A stretch of DNA of 64,000 nucleotides from Varroa destructor (GCF_002443255.2 NW_019211456.1:35961795-36025794), one strand, 5' to 3'. Shown: positions 1 through 12,611, counted from the first letter of the stretch. Numbers and translations: made by a program. The notes: generated from the sequence alone by a model not told the origin.

Positions 1-58
1 CGCCTGATATTAACAAAGGGATCTGATTTAGGGCAAGGCAGGCCAATGTGGGTTCCAG
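1..58 (+). CDS. Candidate partial exon cut by the window start (unrecognised)
   Basis: The frame beginning at base 1 is open for 19 codons plus one base and stops at a good donor (TTCCAG followed by GTATAC at 59). The peptide ends GQGRPMWVP. The leftover base gives a phase-1 intron, which matches the two-base lead of the candidate exon at 1022. Alternatively the exon starts after the TTTAG at 27-31. A segment this short has little power: an open frame of 19 codons is common by chance. I do not recognise the peptide. Confidence 0.13.
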
Positions 59-1021
59 GTATACGGCCAGCTGGTTAGATATGCAACCAAATTCTTGTGA
101 ATGATACGTATAACAGTTGGATTATTGTAAGGCCGTTGTTTGCCTTCGGCTTGACCTAGCAAGCGCTGTTTTTCATATATACAAATAGAAAGTTTCGTAT
201 AGAATATAACAAATAGAAAACTATTTTTGGCCTTTACTTTTAATTTCTGTAGACGATAACCCTATCCCGCCTAAGCCCTCTTTCTCAATTGCAGATACCC
301 AATATTTTTAAAAAAGATTATCATCCTCTTTTTTCTTGGATATCAAATTTGTGCTAGCGGTATCTAATTCGGGCATCTGTTGTGACATCACAGTTCGACA
401 GATTGGTCAGTTATTTAAACATGCCAATTGTGTCTAAATAGTGTTAATAGTCTCTCCGTAGCCGACACGTGTCTTAATATTTTCCCTGCGCCACTGCCAT
501 TTTAGGCGGTGAATGAAACACAGAACGAATCGACAGAATGTTGGCTCCAAGCAGGACACGTCCAAATCTTGGACTGTGTATACAATTTTTAAGTTTTTGG
601 TTTCGTTATAAATCTGAGAAAATATCCGTCGTTGTTTGCATCTTGATTGTCAGTGATTTTTTTTTATCCATTGGGAAGAAAAAACATCGACCTTCCCACA
701 CGTACATTACGCCGCTTTCGTAATCAGGTCAGTACTTCTCGGATGATCACATATTCCCTAATGTGATGTTTGCCGAGTCACGCCCAGGTTTGTTTTCAAC
801 GTTTTCCTGCAAAACGAACACCGGCCTCCAACGGGTCCATCCGAAAAAATGCCCTAAGCTGTATCATCATGTCAAAATTAACTTCGATTTGAAAAACGCT
901 TTGTTACTCAGCGCAAAGGCTCTCTTCCAAGGTGACCAGATCTAGTCTACTTTTACGTACAAGGGCCTTTCTTTGTTCAACTAACTAATAACGTCATTTG
1001 CTGCCGCCTTTATTTTTGCAG

Positions 1022-1218
1022 CGGCAACCGAACAGAGCATGACCAACGCACGCAGCTGTCAGTCACGCGGTAAATGTGCCAGACGTTCGCAGATACTCGG
1101 CTACATTTCGGACCTGTATGCCTACACAAGCTCGACGCCTGTGAGACGCCGCTGCCACGTCCCGTGGCAAGTTGACGGAACGGAGCAAGGACTCGTCCTA
1201 CCAAAAGTTGTTGTCAAG
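1022..1218 (+). CDS. Candidate internal exon, plus strand (unrecognised protein)
   Basis: A strong intron 3' end precedes this segment: branch-point-like CTAACTAAT at about 982-990, a pyrimidine-rich run, then TTTTTGCAG ending at 1021. The segment ends at TTGTCAAG followed by GTACAG at 1219. It has a two-base lead and 65 open codons; both other plus frames meet stops early. The peptide includes ILGYISDLYAYTSS and ends KVVVK. The frame stays open past the donor to the TAA at about 1381, so the splice site is not forced. It matches no family I can name. The reverse strand is also open across much of this stretch, which lowers confidence. Confidence 0.22.
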
Positions 1219-1852
1219 GTACAGACGGTCCTGCGGTTTGTTGGGACACAGAATAAAAGGGGGTACAAGGGAGAAAAGCTAACTAAGAAGATATGGCTAA
1301 TGGAGCGAACGGCCACGCGGAATATGATCCATTTGTCTGCAAGTGAAGGGATACCAAGCATCGTAGCGTGTGCTAATGGCTAAAGCGCCATAAGCGTGCG
1401 AATCGGCGGTACGGACGGTATCATGAAAGCTTGGCTTGCTAAAAGGTCAAAAAGAAAGATGGAGTGATGTTCCAAATACTAGCTATTCTAGCTTGTCTCA
1501 CTAAGAAGATTGCCGGTCGGGATTAGACGAGTGATCTGATTAAAAATGGCGACCGGCTCCCTCTATGGCAGGCAAGCTCTTTCTTTTAGCTGCATTTCCT
1601 TCGTAGAACTGAACGTTAAAATGATCCAGGCTGTATGAACGTCGTCCGTTTCAACTCGAAACTAATATATGGGTAGGACAAGAGGGTAAAACAACTATCT
1701 GTTCCTAAGAAAGTCAGACCTGTTAGTTCATTAGAATACAACGACATATAAAGAAATCATAGGTAAATACCTGTAGAAAAGATATCAACACTGACTATGC
1801 GTTTGCAGGTGTTTTACGAACCGTCTATTTCTAATTAATTGTTTGCTTACAG

Positions 1853-1940
1853 AAATGTTTGAGCAGCGATTGCCATTTATACACTCGACCGCCCACACTC
1901 CGTTCTTTTTTAAGTTATTCTCATGAAAGTATTGGGACAG
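1853..1940 (+). CDS. Candidate internal exon, plus strand (unrecognised)
   Basis: This segment follows a good acceptor, with a CTAATTAATT branch-like element and TTTGCTTACAG ending at 1852. It ends at GGGACAG followed by GTAACA. In phase 0 it holds 29 open codons plus one base, which fits the phase-0 end at 1218 and the two-base start at 2208. A second frame is open over the first two thirds, so the reading frame is not secure. No homology is recognised. Confidence 0.15.
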
Positions 1941-2160
1941 GTAACACTGAACAACACCGCCTATAGCGTAATGCCTATATCTCGCAGGCTGGAAGCCTGG
2001 CTGAATAAAACAGCTGTATCATTTGCCCTTCCGACGAGACATTGCATCTATCTAGCCGCTTGTTCGCTAAAGGAGACTCACAATTCACCACTGTTATGAC
2101 GACGACCACCACCATCCGGTTAAGCTTATCAGCTTGGAGCTGGCCATCAATTTTGTTTGC

Positions 2161-2186
2161 GGGAAGGAGGGGGGGCGGGGGGGGGG
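2161..2186 (+). repeat. G-rich tract with quadruplex potential
   Basis: The plus strand carries GGG, GG, seven G (2169-2175) and ten G (2177-2186), separated only by AA, A and C. Such a run can form a G-quadruplex on the plus strand. It is followed at once by a T/C-rich run and CAG at 2205-2207, so it abuts a possible 3' splice site. On the minus strand it makes a proline-rich shadow in a 151-codon open frame at 1975-2430. Confidence 0.8.
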
Positions 2187-2207
2187 TGTTTTTTGCTTTC
2201 CTTGCAG

Positions 2208-2284
2208 CATGGTCGGGCGGGAGCAAAATGCCCCCTGCGTTTCGCCGATATAGCGCTAATACATTTCTGCATCGGTTAGGATAA
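2208..2284 (+). CDS. Candidate 3' terminal exon, plus strand (unrecognised)
   Basis: A strong pyrimidine tract and CTTGCAG end at 2207. With a two-base lead the frame reads 24 codons (start WSGGSKMPPAF, end LHRLG) to TAA at 2282-2284. The phase fits the donor at 1940. The nearest AATAAA I see downstream is at 2925-2930, which is far for a short 3' UTR. The whole series 1-58, 1022-1218, 1853-1940 and 2208-2284 has compatible phases at all three joins. Because I chose among several donors, that agreement is weak evidence. Confidence 0.15.
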
Positions 2285-2299
2285 CGAATGGGTACGAAG

Positions 2300-5200
2300 C
2301 TGATGTTGGTGCTGCTTGAGATGATGGTGATACAGCAACCGGACGAAGGTCTCGGCTTCGTACAACCTAACCACACAAATAGAAACAGAGTCGTGCGATA
2401 TAGATTAATGTCGATCAGGTATAACATCAACAGAATAATAATGGATCGCTATTGTTGTTCAACGTAGATAACAAATGTTTTCAGGAAGTTTCCTCCGTCA
2501 TAATATCAATAGCTTCGTTTAAAATGCTTACTCGGTGCTTTGCTTCTCGTTTGGTTTGTTTAAGATGATTTCAGTAGGTAACAGGCTTCAATTTGGAGTG
2601 TTATCGCTCCAAGTTTTTATATAAAATAGAAATTAACAAACTAGGGCAAATAAGCGATACAAACGTAGTAATATTATTACCAGTCAAATGTTAAGCGTCA
2701 CAGACGCACCGAATCGAAGTTATCATAATCTAATAACGGTGCACAGTCCTTTTTAATTTGATATAAGATGATCTATTTTTTACCACGGTGAGACTTTCAT
2801 CCGAGTGGGTTTTACCACACACATAGCACGTTATTTTTTTAAAGTAGCAAGGACAAGTAAATATTTATGAGGTACGACGAAGCTTACCGGACTTCCTGCT
2901 ATCCAGTATTCTGTATATAGCTTTAATAAATATATCCCATTAACGACCATATACAAGATAAGGTGCTACAATTTGTAAATTTTGAAATCGTTAAGTAAAA
3001 AAAGAAGTCACAATAAGAATTCTCATTTTCTCTCAGCCAATATAAAAAAGGTTATTAGGTCTTCTCAAAATAATAATGGATAGGTATGAACAAGGTAATC
3101 GTATTGAAATTTATGTACAGGGCCCGGGGGAAAAGAAGGCTTACGATCGAAACTTTTATGGTGGGGAAAAAATGTATAGATAAAATTTACATCTTAGATT
3201 GTTTGTGAGATCATATCTTGCGGACGTAGATAGCCACAAGCGGGAAACAAGATAGACAGCCTCGTGTGTTTTTTATCCCATAATTTCATGGAGCATTTAA
3301 GTAAGAGAGCATTTTTTGCAGTGCATTCATCAATATGGAGTGAATAAATGAAGTAGCTAATCGATTTTGTCCCTTTCGCTGGCATACGAAGCGTGAGTCT
3401 ACTTTATGAACGACATTTTATCGACTTCGACTAAGTTGAAGTTGCTGGCTATTCCAGTTCTCAACGAATCAATTATAATCCCGCGCTAAACTAGGGACAT
3501 GTACCCATTGCTGCAAAAGCGCCAATGTCGGTGAGGTCGATTGTACGCTTCGCTACCTTCTGACCATCTCGTTGTGGTGAAATACCATCGCATCAACGGA
3601 TATTTAGGTTCTTAAACATCGCTAGAGAATGAAGGATACACGCTTTTATTCCTGTGAAGCGTATTTGTATCGTTGTTGCAGTTGGGATTTGCGTGGTCTA
3701 TTGAAGATGCTAATGCCTATCTAGAAAGGACTAAATAAGGGAAAAAGGTAGGACGGTGGAATGCTAAGGAGGCTTAGCTTGTCGATTTACTCGTTTATGT
3801 AATTAAGCATGACGCTTTCTGTAGGAGACAGTTTTGAATTGTTGCAAAATATCAACCGCTGCTTTTTTTCGAGGCTTTATATTGATATACAAATTTTCAG
3901 AATTTAAGTCAGCCTTGTTTGCGGTAGAGGAATAATCGTTAAGTAGTAACAAATCAACGGCGGCATTACACGGAAATGGCCACAGGGGAGGATTATTTTG
4001 GCGGGATAGTGGTATACATGAACGAGGATGCCTGAGGAATCGAAATGAGCGAGCAAAGTACAGAAGTAATATGGTTGACTTACGAAAATGGGGTAATGGC
4101 AAAGGCAAGTAATTCGGGCAACATGGCGGTTTTGTTGAAACAGGCCAAAAAAAAGACAGTTTTTTATAACTGCAACGAGATAAGCCTTTCTCCGATCTAA
4201 TATATTCATCTGACTCCAAGAGCCAGATACGTTCATTCTGGTGAACTATTCCAGCCGTCGACGAATTCGTTGAAAGTTGACCTTAACGTCTGGCCGTTGC
4301 AACGATCATGCTTTGATGAAATATGGTCACAACAATACTTACATTCAGAACTCGGAAAACCTTTAGAAAAAGAGATAAAGGCTTTATTTGATTGTTTTTA
4401 TGCATCAAGGCTTTGTGAAGGCCTTGAAGGTTAGAATGTTTATATAGATAACGCTGATATTAATACGATTTTCGTGATTATTTGAGGTAAAACAGGTTTT
4501 ACACAGAAATGTTTAGGTGAAAACGAAGTATTTAAAAAAATAAGTTTTACGCTTCAAGGATTTAATTGTCATTGGTTCTAATATGAAATAAAAAAGGTAT
4601 TTTCTTGGACGGTCATACTAACAAATGAAGGTTCAAAATGAGCGAAGCGCCCAACTATGAAAGTCTTTTTAATATAAGTCCTACATTTTGTTCGAAAGGG
4701 TCTGACTTTGTACGGCTCTTCTGGTATCTGACGACAATTGATGCCTGCATTGAAAAACATTAGATTTGCAGGTTCGGCGCAAGGCAGATACACCCAAGAT
4801 ACGTCTGGATTTATATCCACTGATGGCTTTCGGCGACAAATCCGTTAAAGGTTTACGCTACACGTATTGCAGGAAGTTCTTTTTTTTTACCAATGAACGA
4901 AGAGTGTTCTTTCTAAGTTAACAAGCGTTACAAATGATTATCACGATCTCGTTTGGCATTCCCTTGCCCATATCCTATCCAGCGCACGCGTATTTCACTA
5001 TTGTCCAATGTCGACAACCTGTTTTGACTACACGAGTACTATGCTATTATACCAACTTACATAAAGATGGTGTAAAAAGATAAGCTTAGTCGCCTGAATA
5101 TGTTGGTACAGCAAACGTATATTCCTCGTAATATTCAAATGCACCGTACAATTTCTGAACTGTTGCCCATCCCAGTGGACAGAACTTCTATCGTGTTCTA

Positions 5201-5530
5201 CACTGCCGGACGCCGCCTTCACGCAGTAATGAAGCTCACCTTTTTGGCCGGAAAAAATTTTTAAAAAAAATTGTATTTATCGAATAGACTCCACTCCCAT
5301 CCACTGAGTATAACTGCAGCACGAGCAGCGGGAATGCATGTATACGGACAGCGCGTCACGAGTTTTTCCATGCGCTGTATCAATCTCTGTTCTGATGTAA
5401 AAGCCAGGCTCTGTATATATATTCCCTTTTATTTTTTTTCAATGGTAGCAGTTAGTGAAGAATACGAAGAAAACAACGTCGAAGAACAGACGCAACCCGG
5501 GTCCTTCTGTTAGAGTTGAATCGATTGGTT
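2300..5530. other. No gene recognised; AT-rich non-coding stretch
   Basis: I see no supported gene here. The 138-codon minus-strand frame at 3803-4219 is within what chance gives. An isolated good acceptor (GTTGTTGCAG ending 3681) is followed by 18 open codons and TAA, but nothing else supports an exon. AATAAA occurs at 2925-2930. Homopolymer A and T runs are short. Confidence 0.5.
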
Positions 5531-5539
5531 ACTGCAGAC

Positions 5540-5960
5540 GGCTCTTAGCATCCCATCTGTAAGGCATGGCGGATGAATTTTGCACCGCATGTACTGCTCG
5601 GATAAAAATAAGTACCGCAGATCATGCTGAACGGCTTCGCGCTGTCGCGATAGATACTCAAAGCCCGTAGCTTCAATTGTGAAAGCAGCAGTGCTAACAT
5701 CGTGGGGTGATCGAGGAATGACTGACGTGGACGCCCTCTCAACCAGTCATGGGGATCGGGTGTATCGGACCGTCAGCACGGCGATCAGAACAGGCGGTTT
5801 CTGGAAGTGATATTTTCTGCCGCACCGCGATGCTTCTCTGTCGGTCAATTTCCGGTGACTCACTTTTTCTGCACTTGTTGATGCGTGCGTTCTTTGTGCA
5901 GAGGATCTCTCCGAAGTGAAGCCCGTGCGTGACGAATAGCGGCGAAAGTCGCTACTGGAT
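5540..5960. other. GC-richer block with overlapping short open frames
   Basis: Base composition rises locally. On the plus strand an ATGG at 5566 opens 34 codons (start MADEFCTACTAR), and a second frame is open from 5631 to a TGA at about 5829. At 5889-5901 TTCTTTGTGCAG is followed by a short frame ending in TAG (reading DLSEVKPVRDE). The minus strand is also open for 65 codons. Open frames on both strands are expected in a GC-richer patch, so this could be an untranslated exon, small coding exons or an old repeat. I cannot choose between them. Confidence 0.35.
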
Positions 5961-8900
5961 AACTAGTAATAGTTGAACTGTGGATACATAACGAATGGGG
6001 ACAGAATGACACTGTTGTAGCAGGTTTGGTCTAAGCAGGACTAGTAGTTATAGATAGTCCAATGTTCGTTTTGCTTGTTCTCTAGTCCTAATATTAATTT
6101 CTTCCTGTTCTAACTAATAGCTTATTTTGGGCGCAAGAGACTTATAGGCCAACATAAAGGACCACTGTGTTATGAACACATTGTTACATTAAGACAAACT
6201 GAAAAGGATTTGACCATGAAAGATCGCTGCTAACGGAATAAATCCGCTCAACCATCGTAGTGTTACTAGCTTTATACCATATCAATAAGGACTAATAGTT
6301 GCTATAAAGAATTAAGGCACTTTCTTATAATAAGTATAAGGTAGAATGTGTAATTTACCATATTTAGCCGACACTAAATTTTGCCTATAAGCGTCCACCA
6401 GCGTACATTCGACAAGCAGTTCAATAAGGGGGTTTTTGCAATAGTCCACGATCGGTCGATGATCGAACCATATATGTGCATAGTATCGATATGGTTGACG
6501 GTGCCTTTTGACTAGTTATCGTAAGACATAATTCTGGTTCATTGTTCCCTCAAGCGTCCATCCTCGCGTTCCTTAGTTCCTGCTGGTTAATTCCTTAATA
6601 ACATTGCTATTCACTCCAATTCGAAATTCTCATCCATTCAACATAGAGAGGGCATTGTTGTATCTTTAATGTTATAACCATTAGAGCTTACTAAGAACAC
6701 GAAACTACCCTAAACAATCGGCTTAATATTATACCTCTACTGTATATGTGGGGCAAATGATTGCGCTTATGTCTGCTCGTTGGCAGAACGTTACGGTGAG
6801 TGAACTTATATAGCACAGGGTGCCTACGTACTTATCAGATGACATACTTGATCATTTGTATGGACCAGACGCTGCAGGTTAACAAAACGTTTTTAGACAG
6901 AGGGGGAATAGTATTACGAGGTTCGATTGCCAAATTGTCGTTAATGTGAACATAGATTTATTACTACTTTACTCTCTGCCTTAATAGAAAGTTTATCTTA
7001 CATATGCATTGCTTCTGCGTGACGAATTTACGCAAGCGTGGCAAGGGAAGGGCTTTCCATTCTGTAACTTTTCTATTCTGCCTACAGTAACATGTTACTG
7101 GCAAAGACTGGATTTTTAAGCATTGTATATATGGCCGCGACAATTATGAAATATTGGCGGAATCCTGTTGGACGCCGTTAGTTCTGGCAGCGTGGATCGT
7201 CGGATTAAGCTCCTTTTGCTGCTTCTAGGCTGCTTTTGCATGTTGATCTCACTTTTATGTGGACACAAACTAGGTCGTGCGACGCCACGTTGAACACCGA
7301 AAGCGGACCTGCATTTGAAGCTTATAGAGCTTTGGTACGTAAACGTCCACGAAACGTATGTCATACTTTCGGCTGTGCGGAGATTAGAGTCTAGACACAG
7401 CTTGCCCCCTTTGAACTTTTGCCGTTTAGAGAACATAGGGTTATAAATCCATAGGTAGGTTCGCCTAGGTATTCTGAATGAAAAAAACATTTTGTCAAAA
7501 ATTTCGCTATATGCACAGTTTCTTTGCAAAGTAAGCTCAGTCTTATACAGCGGTGTAAAGTGGATGAAGATAGTCAGTATTATTAAAATAATTAGCTGTT
7601 CTCACCATCTGGGACGCTTGTCACTATCTAAGGAAATTTCTATTTTGTTGATCCTCAGCCTGAATTACCTCTTAACCTTTCGGTTAGGCAGACTTTTGGA
7701 AGACGCACGCATTCAGCCTCATATCCCCGCAGCCTCCGTATGTTCCTTTGGTACTGTCTGTAACAGTTTTCTCCACCATCTTTAGTTCATACATTCACCA
7801 AAGCTGTCTTCTGAAAAAACCTCTGGGGCGGTTGGTCATGTTTGAACCAATGATTTGTCTCTACCTAAGTGGCTTTACCCTGAACGCAATGCACGGGCAT
7901 CGTACTATCAGAACTTCGGAGTATTTAAAAGCTACTCAGATTATGAAGTTTTATTGCACTGGATGGAAATCCGTATCGTACACTATTATAGAATAACTGC
8001 TCCAAAACAATTTTATACTTCCTTATAACTCTAACATGCTGACGAAAAACCAGTGGAAATGATACGCCGTTAGCAACAATGTTTTGTGTTCATTTCCTGG
8101 AAATAACGTACAAAATAATACTACTCTACACAATTTTAGCAGATGAAGGTTCGCGCAGGGTTCTTCCAAACTGATTCGAGCAAAAAACGTGTTCAGGCCA
8201 AAAGCGTATGAATCCTATTTCGAGTGGAGCGTTAATATTGACATTTGTTTTGTCAAATGCGGCGCAACGTATCTAACGTATCGCAAGATGACCTAGGTTT
8301 ACATTAACTGGAGCTAATTTACTGACCTTAACTTTCTCTAGGCAATAGCTTCTTGTTGTCAAATTGCATCATTGTATTAGAGTTCCTGTAACAGCAGCAA
8401 AACGAACTTTATGTCTGCACGAAAAGCGTGCACTGCAAACATTTCGGTCAGAAACCTATCAACAGAGAGCTTTTTAATTACCTAAAACCAAGCGTTTTAT
8501 TTGTCGTAAAATAGGAGTAAAAATAAAACGATTAAAAAGGGGAGAACCTCTCAGTGTCTTTTCTGTCTGTTTTATAAACATAAGCAAAAGATCTGTTTTG
8601 GATAGTATCATTGCTCAGCCCCATCCTTTGTTTCACACTGAGAAATATTTTTAGAATTTCTAATTGCTGATAGAAGGCTATTCCACGCTATTGCAGCTGC
8701 CTTTTAGGCCATGTTCGCAAACAGTTTCACCTTTCAGGACGATTAAGGTTTGCTTTCTAGTATGTTTATGGTCTCTATTCAGTTATAGATGATTAATAGA
8801 CCGCGCAAACTGAAAATATTGAAACGCGAGAAAGCCGAGCTTCACCAATGAACGCCAAGCACAATTTTGATTACATCATTCTTGACAGCTTAGGACCTTA

Positions 8901-9690
8901 ATTATTCTATTGCTTGTACCATTTTGGACTACAGTATAACAACATAACAAAAGCCCAATAAAGGTACAACAGAAAAGCAGATATAATAGGGCATATCAGC
9001 TTTATGAGACAAACATGCATCTGCCATTGTTGCTTTCGGTGTGATTTTTGCCGCCAACTGGGTCTATTTAATTTTCTTCTTCTAAAGCGCAAAACTTACA
9101 ACAGCTATTTACGTAGATAACAGTAAATTACACAGGAAAACTTAGATTTTATCTGTACGGACATCTGGTTGAGTCGACTGGAGGGCAACGAGATTAGTTT
9201 TGCATAAATGTAGTGGAAAAAGAAAATACTTTGGCGATACTATCTAGGTTAATAGTAGTTCTAATAACTTCTGCGTTTTTGTTCAACGAGGTTCGAAAAG
9301 AGGTGTCATTTCGACGAGGCATTGTTTAAGGATCATTCTTAATATACAGAACAAAGCAAAAAGGCTCTGCCTCCTTGAGGCACGTTTGCCAGGAAAGGTA
9401 TTTTCTTTTTGTATACATTACATATAGTAGATGAGTTGAAAACAGTTTGCAAGAACCATCGCCTACTCCAAAATGAACAGGTATTGTGAATTTTGTGCTA
9501 TCGTAAAGCGAACTGAAGGCATCATCAAGGACATTTGCCTGTAGAAACACAGAGTGAGGTAATCGTCGAACTTCAAATCCTTTGAGTAAACTAGTTATGT
9601 ATTATATATCAGTGTTCTACTTCACGCTTGCCTTTCACCACTGCGGTGATTGTACAGTCAAATACATGTGACCATTCCTGCTCAACTTAC
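5961..9690. other. No gene recognised; AT-rich non-coding stretch
   Basis: Nothing here rises above background. The open frames at 7116-7529 (-), 7492-7785 (+) and 7748-7996 (+) are chance-length, have no splice support that I could find and show no recognised motifs. Confidence 0.5.
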
Positions 9691-9773
9691 CAAGTTGGAG
9701 ACATTTCTCTTTGAGCAGGATACGCTTGACCTTCCGGTGAATAAGGTCATCATATGCAGTGTTTATCAGCTTC
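9691..9773 (-). CDS. Candidate internal exon, minus strand (unrecognised)
   Basis: The minus strand reads one base, then 27 open codons, then one base, and ends at a strong donor (CAACTTG followed by GTAAGTTGAG; plus coordinates 9685-9690). The peptide begins KLINTAYDDLIHRKVKRI and looks like a charged helix. The acceptor is weak: ACTATTGAG without a clear pyrimidine tract. A better tract further upstream (CCCTTTCATAG) would put stops in all frames. I do not recognise the peptide. Confidence 0.2.
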
Positions 9774-11665
9774 CTCAATAGTCATTTAATATGTGAGGCT
9801 ATGAAAGGGACAATTAACGGGTCATTTAGTTTGTATTTCGCAAATATGTCAATGCTTATTTAACATCGGCCGATGATATCCATATATGTGATATCTGTTG
9901 TCCATATGATACTTTGTCTGATAAAGTTAGTCCTTAAAAATTGCAATCCCATATCGAGCCAGCACGACTTAGATGTGCATAGAGCAGTGCACGCTCGTAC
10001 AACGTATTAGACGTCCTCGCGTTCAGAAGCTTGATCTAGGAAAAAACAGCAATACCTGGCAGCTTTAAGCTGAGTGCTAACACGGCTTGTCAAACGTTAG
10101 AGGTTCATGGTTTTGACTACAAATGTCAATGGCTGTGAGGTGCCTATAGCTAAGAAACATTCTACATACACGCAGTATCCGTTGAGTTAGTATCGTCCGG
10201 TGCTTCGTGTGTTATAATTAAAACGTATCTGGAATTGTGTATTGCATCTAAGATAAGTTAAATGAACCTGCCACATTGCCATATGTGTATCTACAGGGAT
10301 ACATGTACGACGCGTAGGTAAGACAGGTCGAGTCGACAGCCTTTAGCCTTCTGTAACACGGTATTTAGCCATCAGACAATGGTACAAATCATTTGAAAAT
10401 TGCCTAATACCGAATTGACGCAGCGGAAATAATACTAAGCGTTGAAGAAGGGGCAACATAGCAGCAATTGACGCTTCTTTTGTTTACCTTTGCTTTAAGT
10501 GTTCCGTTTTGAATGGATGACGCCGTACGGCCATTGAAAATTTACTAGCTATGGGTTTCTCGTAGTTTCACTCAAGCCTGTTTTTTTGTTCGCCTCGACA
10601 GCGACGTTCGTTAGCGTATCTTATCTTATATATCATTCCTTAGGCACAATAGGCAACATCTTCTGCAGTAGATTCTCCAACGCTCACCAGGTTTACCGTC
10701 GTAAATACCGTCGACGACTGTGTGCGAGTCGTAGATTTTCTCTCATGAGACGGAGGATTGTCGGCGGAATACGATTCGCTAGCCAACATTGATTGCCTTC
10801 AACGCATCCGTACGTTTGGCTAATTTTCGCTCAGTTACATTGATATTAGGATGCACCAAAGTGCAGGTTATCCCAGTTACCACATGAATTAAATATGGAA
10901 GTTACTGCTTACCAAGGTCCCACGTACGGCAATATGCCACCCATCGCTATTTTCCGCTACAGCAGAAACGGCGATAGTAATTGTTTCTTTATAATATAAA
11001 AATAAATCGTAGTAAAATTAATTCTGGAATCGTAATCGTTGCATGCAAACTATAAACAACTTAATTAAAATATAATAAGTCGATATGAGAACATATAAAA
11101 TTAGTACTTTTTTCATGGTGTGATTAAGCGTAGTTGGGCTTTGTGACACTGTCCGATAACTGTACACTGTCGTCCTTCGAAAATCGTATTGAATTGCATA
11201 CAGCGCGTTTCTAAATCGTGCTCGAGTATTTCTTCCTACTGCTTGGACGTCTACTATGAAACAAAGCAGTAGTTTCTGTCAGTTTAGCTCAAAGTTCAGA
11301 TCAAAGAGTCAAAAATTAAGGGAATCAGCCACGCTAAATTGCCGTCTAAAATGGCTGATTGCGCCTCTCATAGACAGTTCGCTCCCTATTCGTTTTCCAC
11401 CGATGTCGTCTTTCTAATTTGCCCAGTTTTCGTTTCTGACCTGCTGTATCAAACAAAGTCCGGACTTCGCGCTGGCCTTGCGTTCGTTCGCCTGAAGTCC
11501 GAATAACTGAAACAGGCAGCTTTCTGTTGAGATCAGCACGCAACTATTGAATGCTGAATCTCTATATGGAACCATACTTAAGCTGTGTTCGATATATTTT
11601 GTGATTTTTTCAGATCATTATTCCTTGATTGACCATTCTAATAGCAATATAAGCAGTTTGCTCAC
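9774..11665. other. Non-coding stretch with one isolated acceptor-like site
   Basis: A strong minus-strand acceptor (TGTTTTTTCCTAG, plus strand about 10036-10048) is followed by 33 open codons beginning IKLLNARTSNTLYERALL down to a TAA near 9931. No convincing donor was found. Its phase does not fit the flanking candidate exons. Otherwise nothing is seen. Confidence 0.4.
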
Positions 11666-11766
11666 CCCACAACGCCTCCAACGTTGAATTTTCTTTCGAT
11701 ACATACAACTCGGGCGAAAACTTTGTGTTGTGAGCCCCGTGAGGAATGGCTCCATAGCTAGCATCA
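11666..11766 (-). CDS. Candidate internal exon, minus strand (unrecognised)
   Basis: On the minus strand a long pyrimidine tract (two T6 runs, then AAAATACAG) precedes the segment, and GTTGTGGG followed by GTGAGC ends it. One frame reads one base, 33 open codons and one base; the peptide starts DASYGAIPHGAH and contains TKFSPELYVSKENST. This is one of the tidier splice-bounded frames in the window. A plus-strand alternative (acceptor TTTTTTCAG at 11605-11613, stop at 11685) overlaps it, which shows how easily such signals arise. No family is recognised, and the intron phases do not join directly to the 9.7 kb candidate. Confidence 0.27.
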
Positions 11767-12179
11767 CTGTATTTTGAAAAAAGAAAAAACTTTATACAGA
11801 TTCTTGCACAGTAAGTTGATAAGATGCCGCTTTACCCTTAGAAAAATACCATTTGATATGACAATTATATTTACATAACTATAAATGTACGTAACGATTC
11901 AGACCCAAATTATCAAATAGTTTCACTCCCGATCTTACTGACGTATTAAAATATGCTATTGATTTTTAGAACTTAAACAAACCGTTTCTGGCAAACAAAC
12001 CTGTTGGCCCTAATTGAACACAAGTAACAATCAAAGCAAACTTAGTCAAGTAGAAGGAAACCCACACAAATGACCTTTCATACTTTTGCGTATTATTTGA
12101 ATAGTCTGTACGTACACCTGTTCCAGCATAAAGGAGGCATCTCGAGACTAGTCTTTATTTTACGCTACAGTTCGAGTAC

Positions 12180-12260
12180 CATCGTGTATGTTCGATAGGC
12201 CTGCTCAGTATGTCCTAATGGTGTGGTTTTGCCGCTAAATATAAAAAACCCGCACCAAGT
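12180..12260 (-). CDS. Weak candidate exon, minus strand
   Basis: The minus-strand acceptor ATCTTTTCTCTCCAG is strong. It is followed by 27 open codons in phase 0 (peptide includes FSGKTTPLG) up to ATG followed by GTACTC, a mediocre donor. About 100 bp upstream on the same strand, AAATCGCT followed by GTAAGT (exon side 12363-12402) ends in phase 0 and could be its partner. Both pieces are short and unrecognised. Confidence 0.15.
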
Positions 12261-12611
12261 CTGGAGAGAAAAGATACCAAAGGTTAATAACTAGGTTGTC
12301 TGGACGCAGTCGACCTGAGCCGACATGACTATTTCTTGCCTATACACACACCCTATTCACTTACAGCGATTTGATTCGTGGGATGGTTATAAATGGCTTT
12401 TAAGCTAAAATCTCAAATTTATATTTGTCCCCGAGGTCGAAATAGTCTTCTTTTGCCAGCCCTTATCACTTCATACACTCGAAACTATCCTCGCTTATCT
12501 AGCTATAACCTGTCGTATAATAACTGCCAAGCAGCTTTTTGCACACCCGCTCCTACATCAGTCACTACTTGCCTTTTTCTGAACCATCTTTTCCAGATCC
12601 GTTAACATATC

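Noticed and set aside
1975..2430. Longest open frame (151 codons, minus), with a proline run
   Set aside because: Its length is within chance, the prolines come from the C tract opposite the G run, and there is no recognised motif or conserved pattern.
3803..4236. 138- and 110-codon overlapping minus frames
   Set aside because: Two different frames through the same AT-rich DNA, chance length, no splice support.
11614..11687. Plus-strand terminal exon after TTTTTTCAG
   Set aside because: It overlaps a tidier minus-strand splice-bounded frame and has only 23 codons. It shows how often such signals occur by chance.
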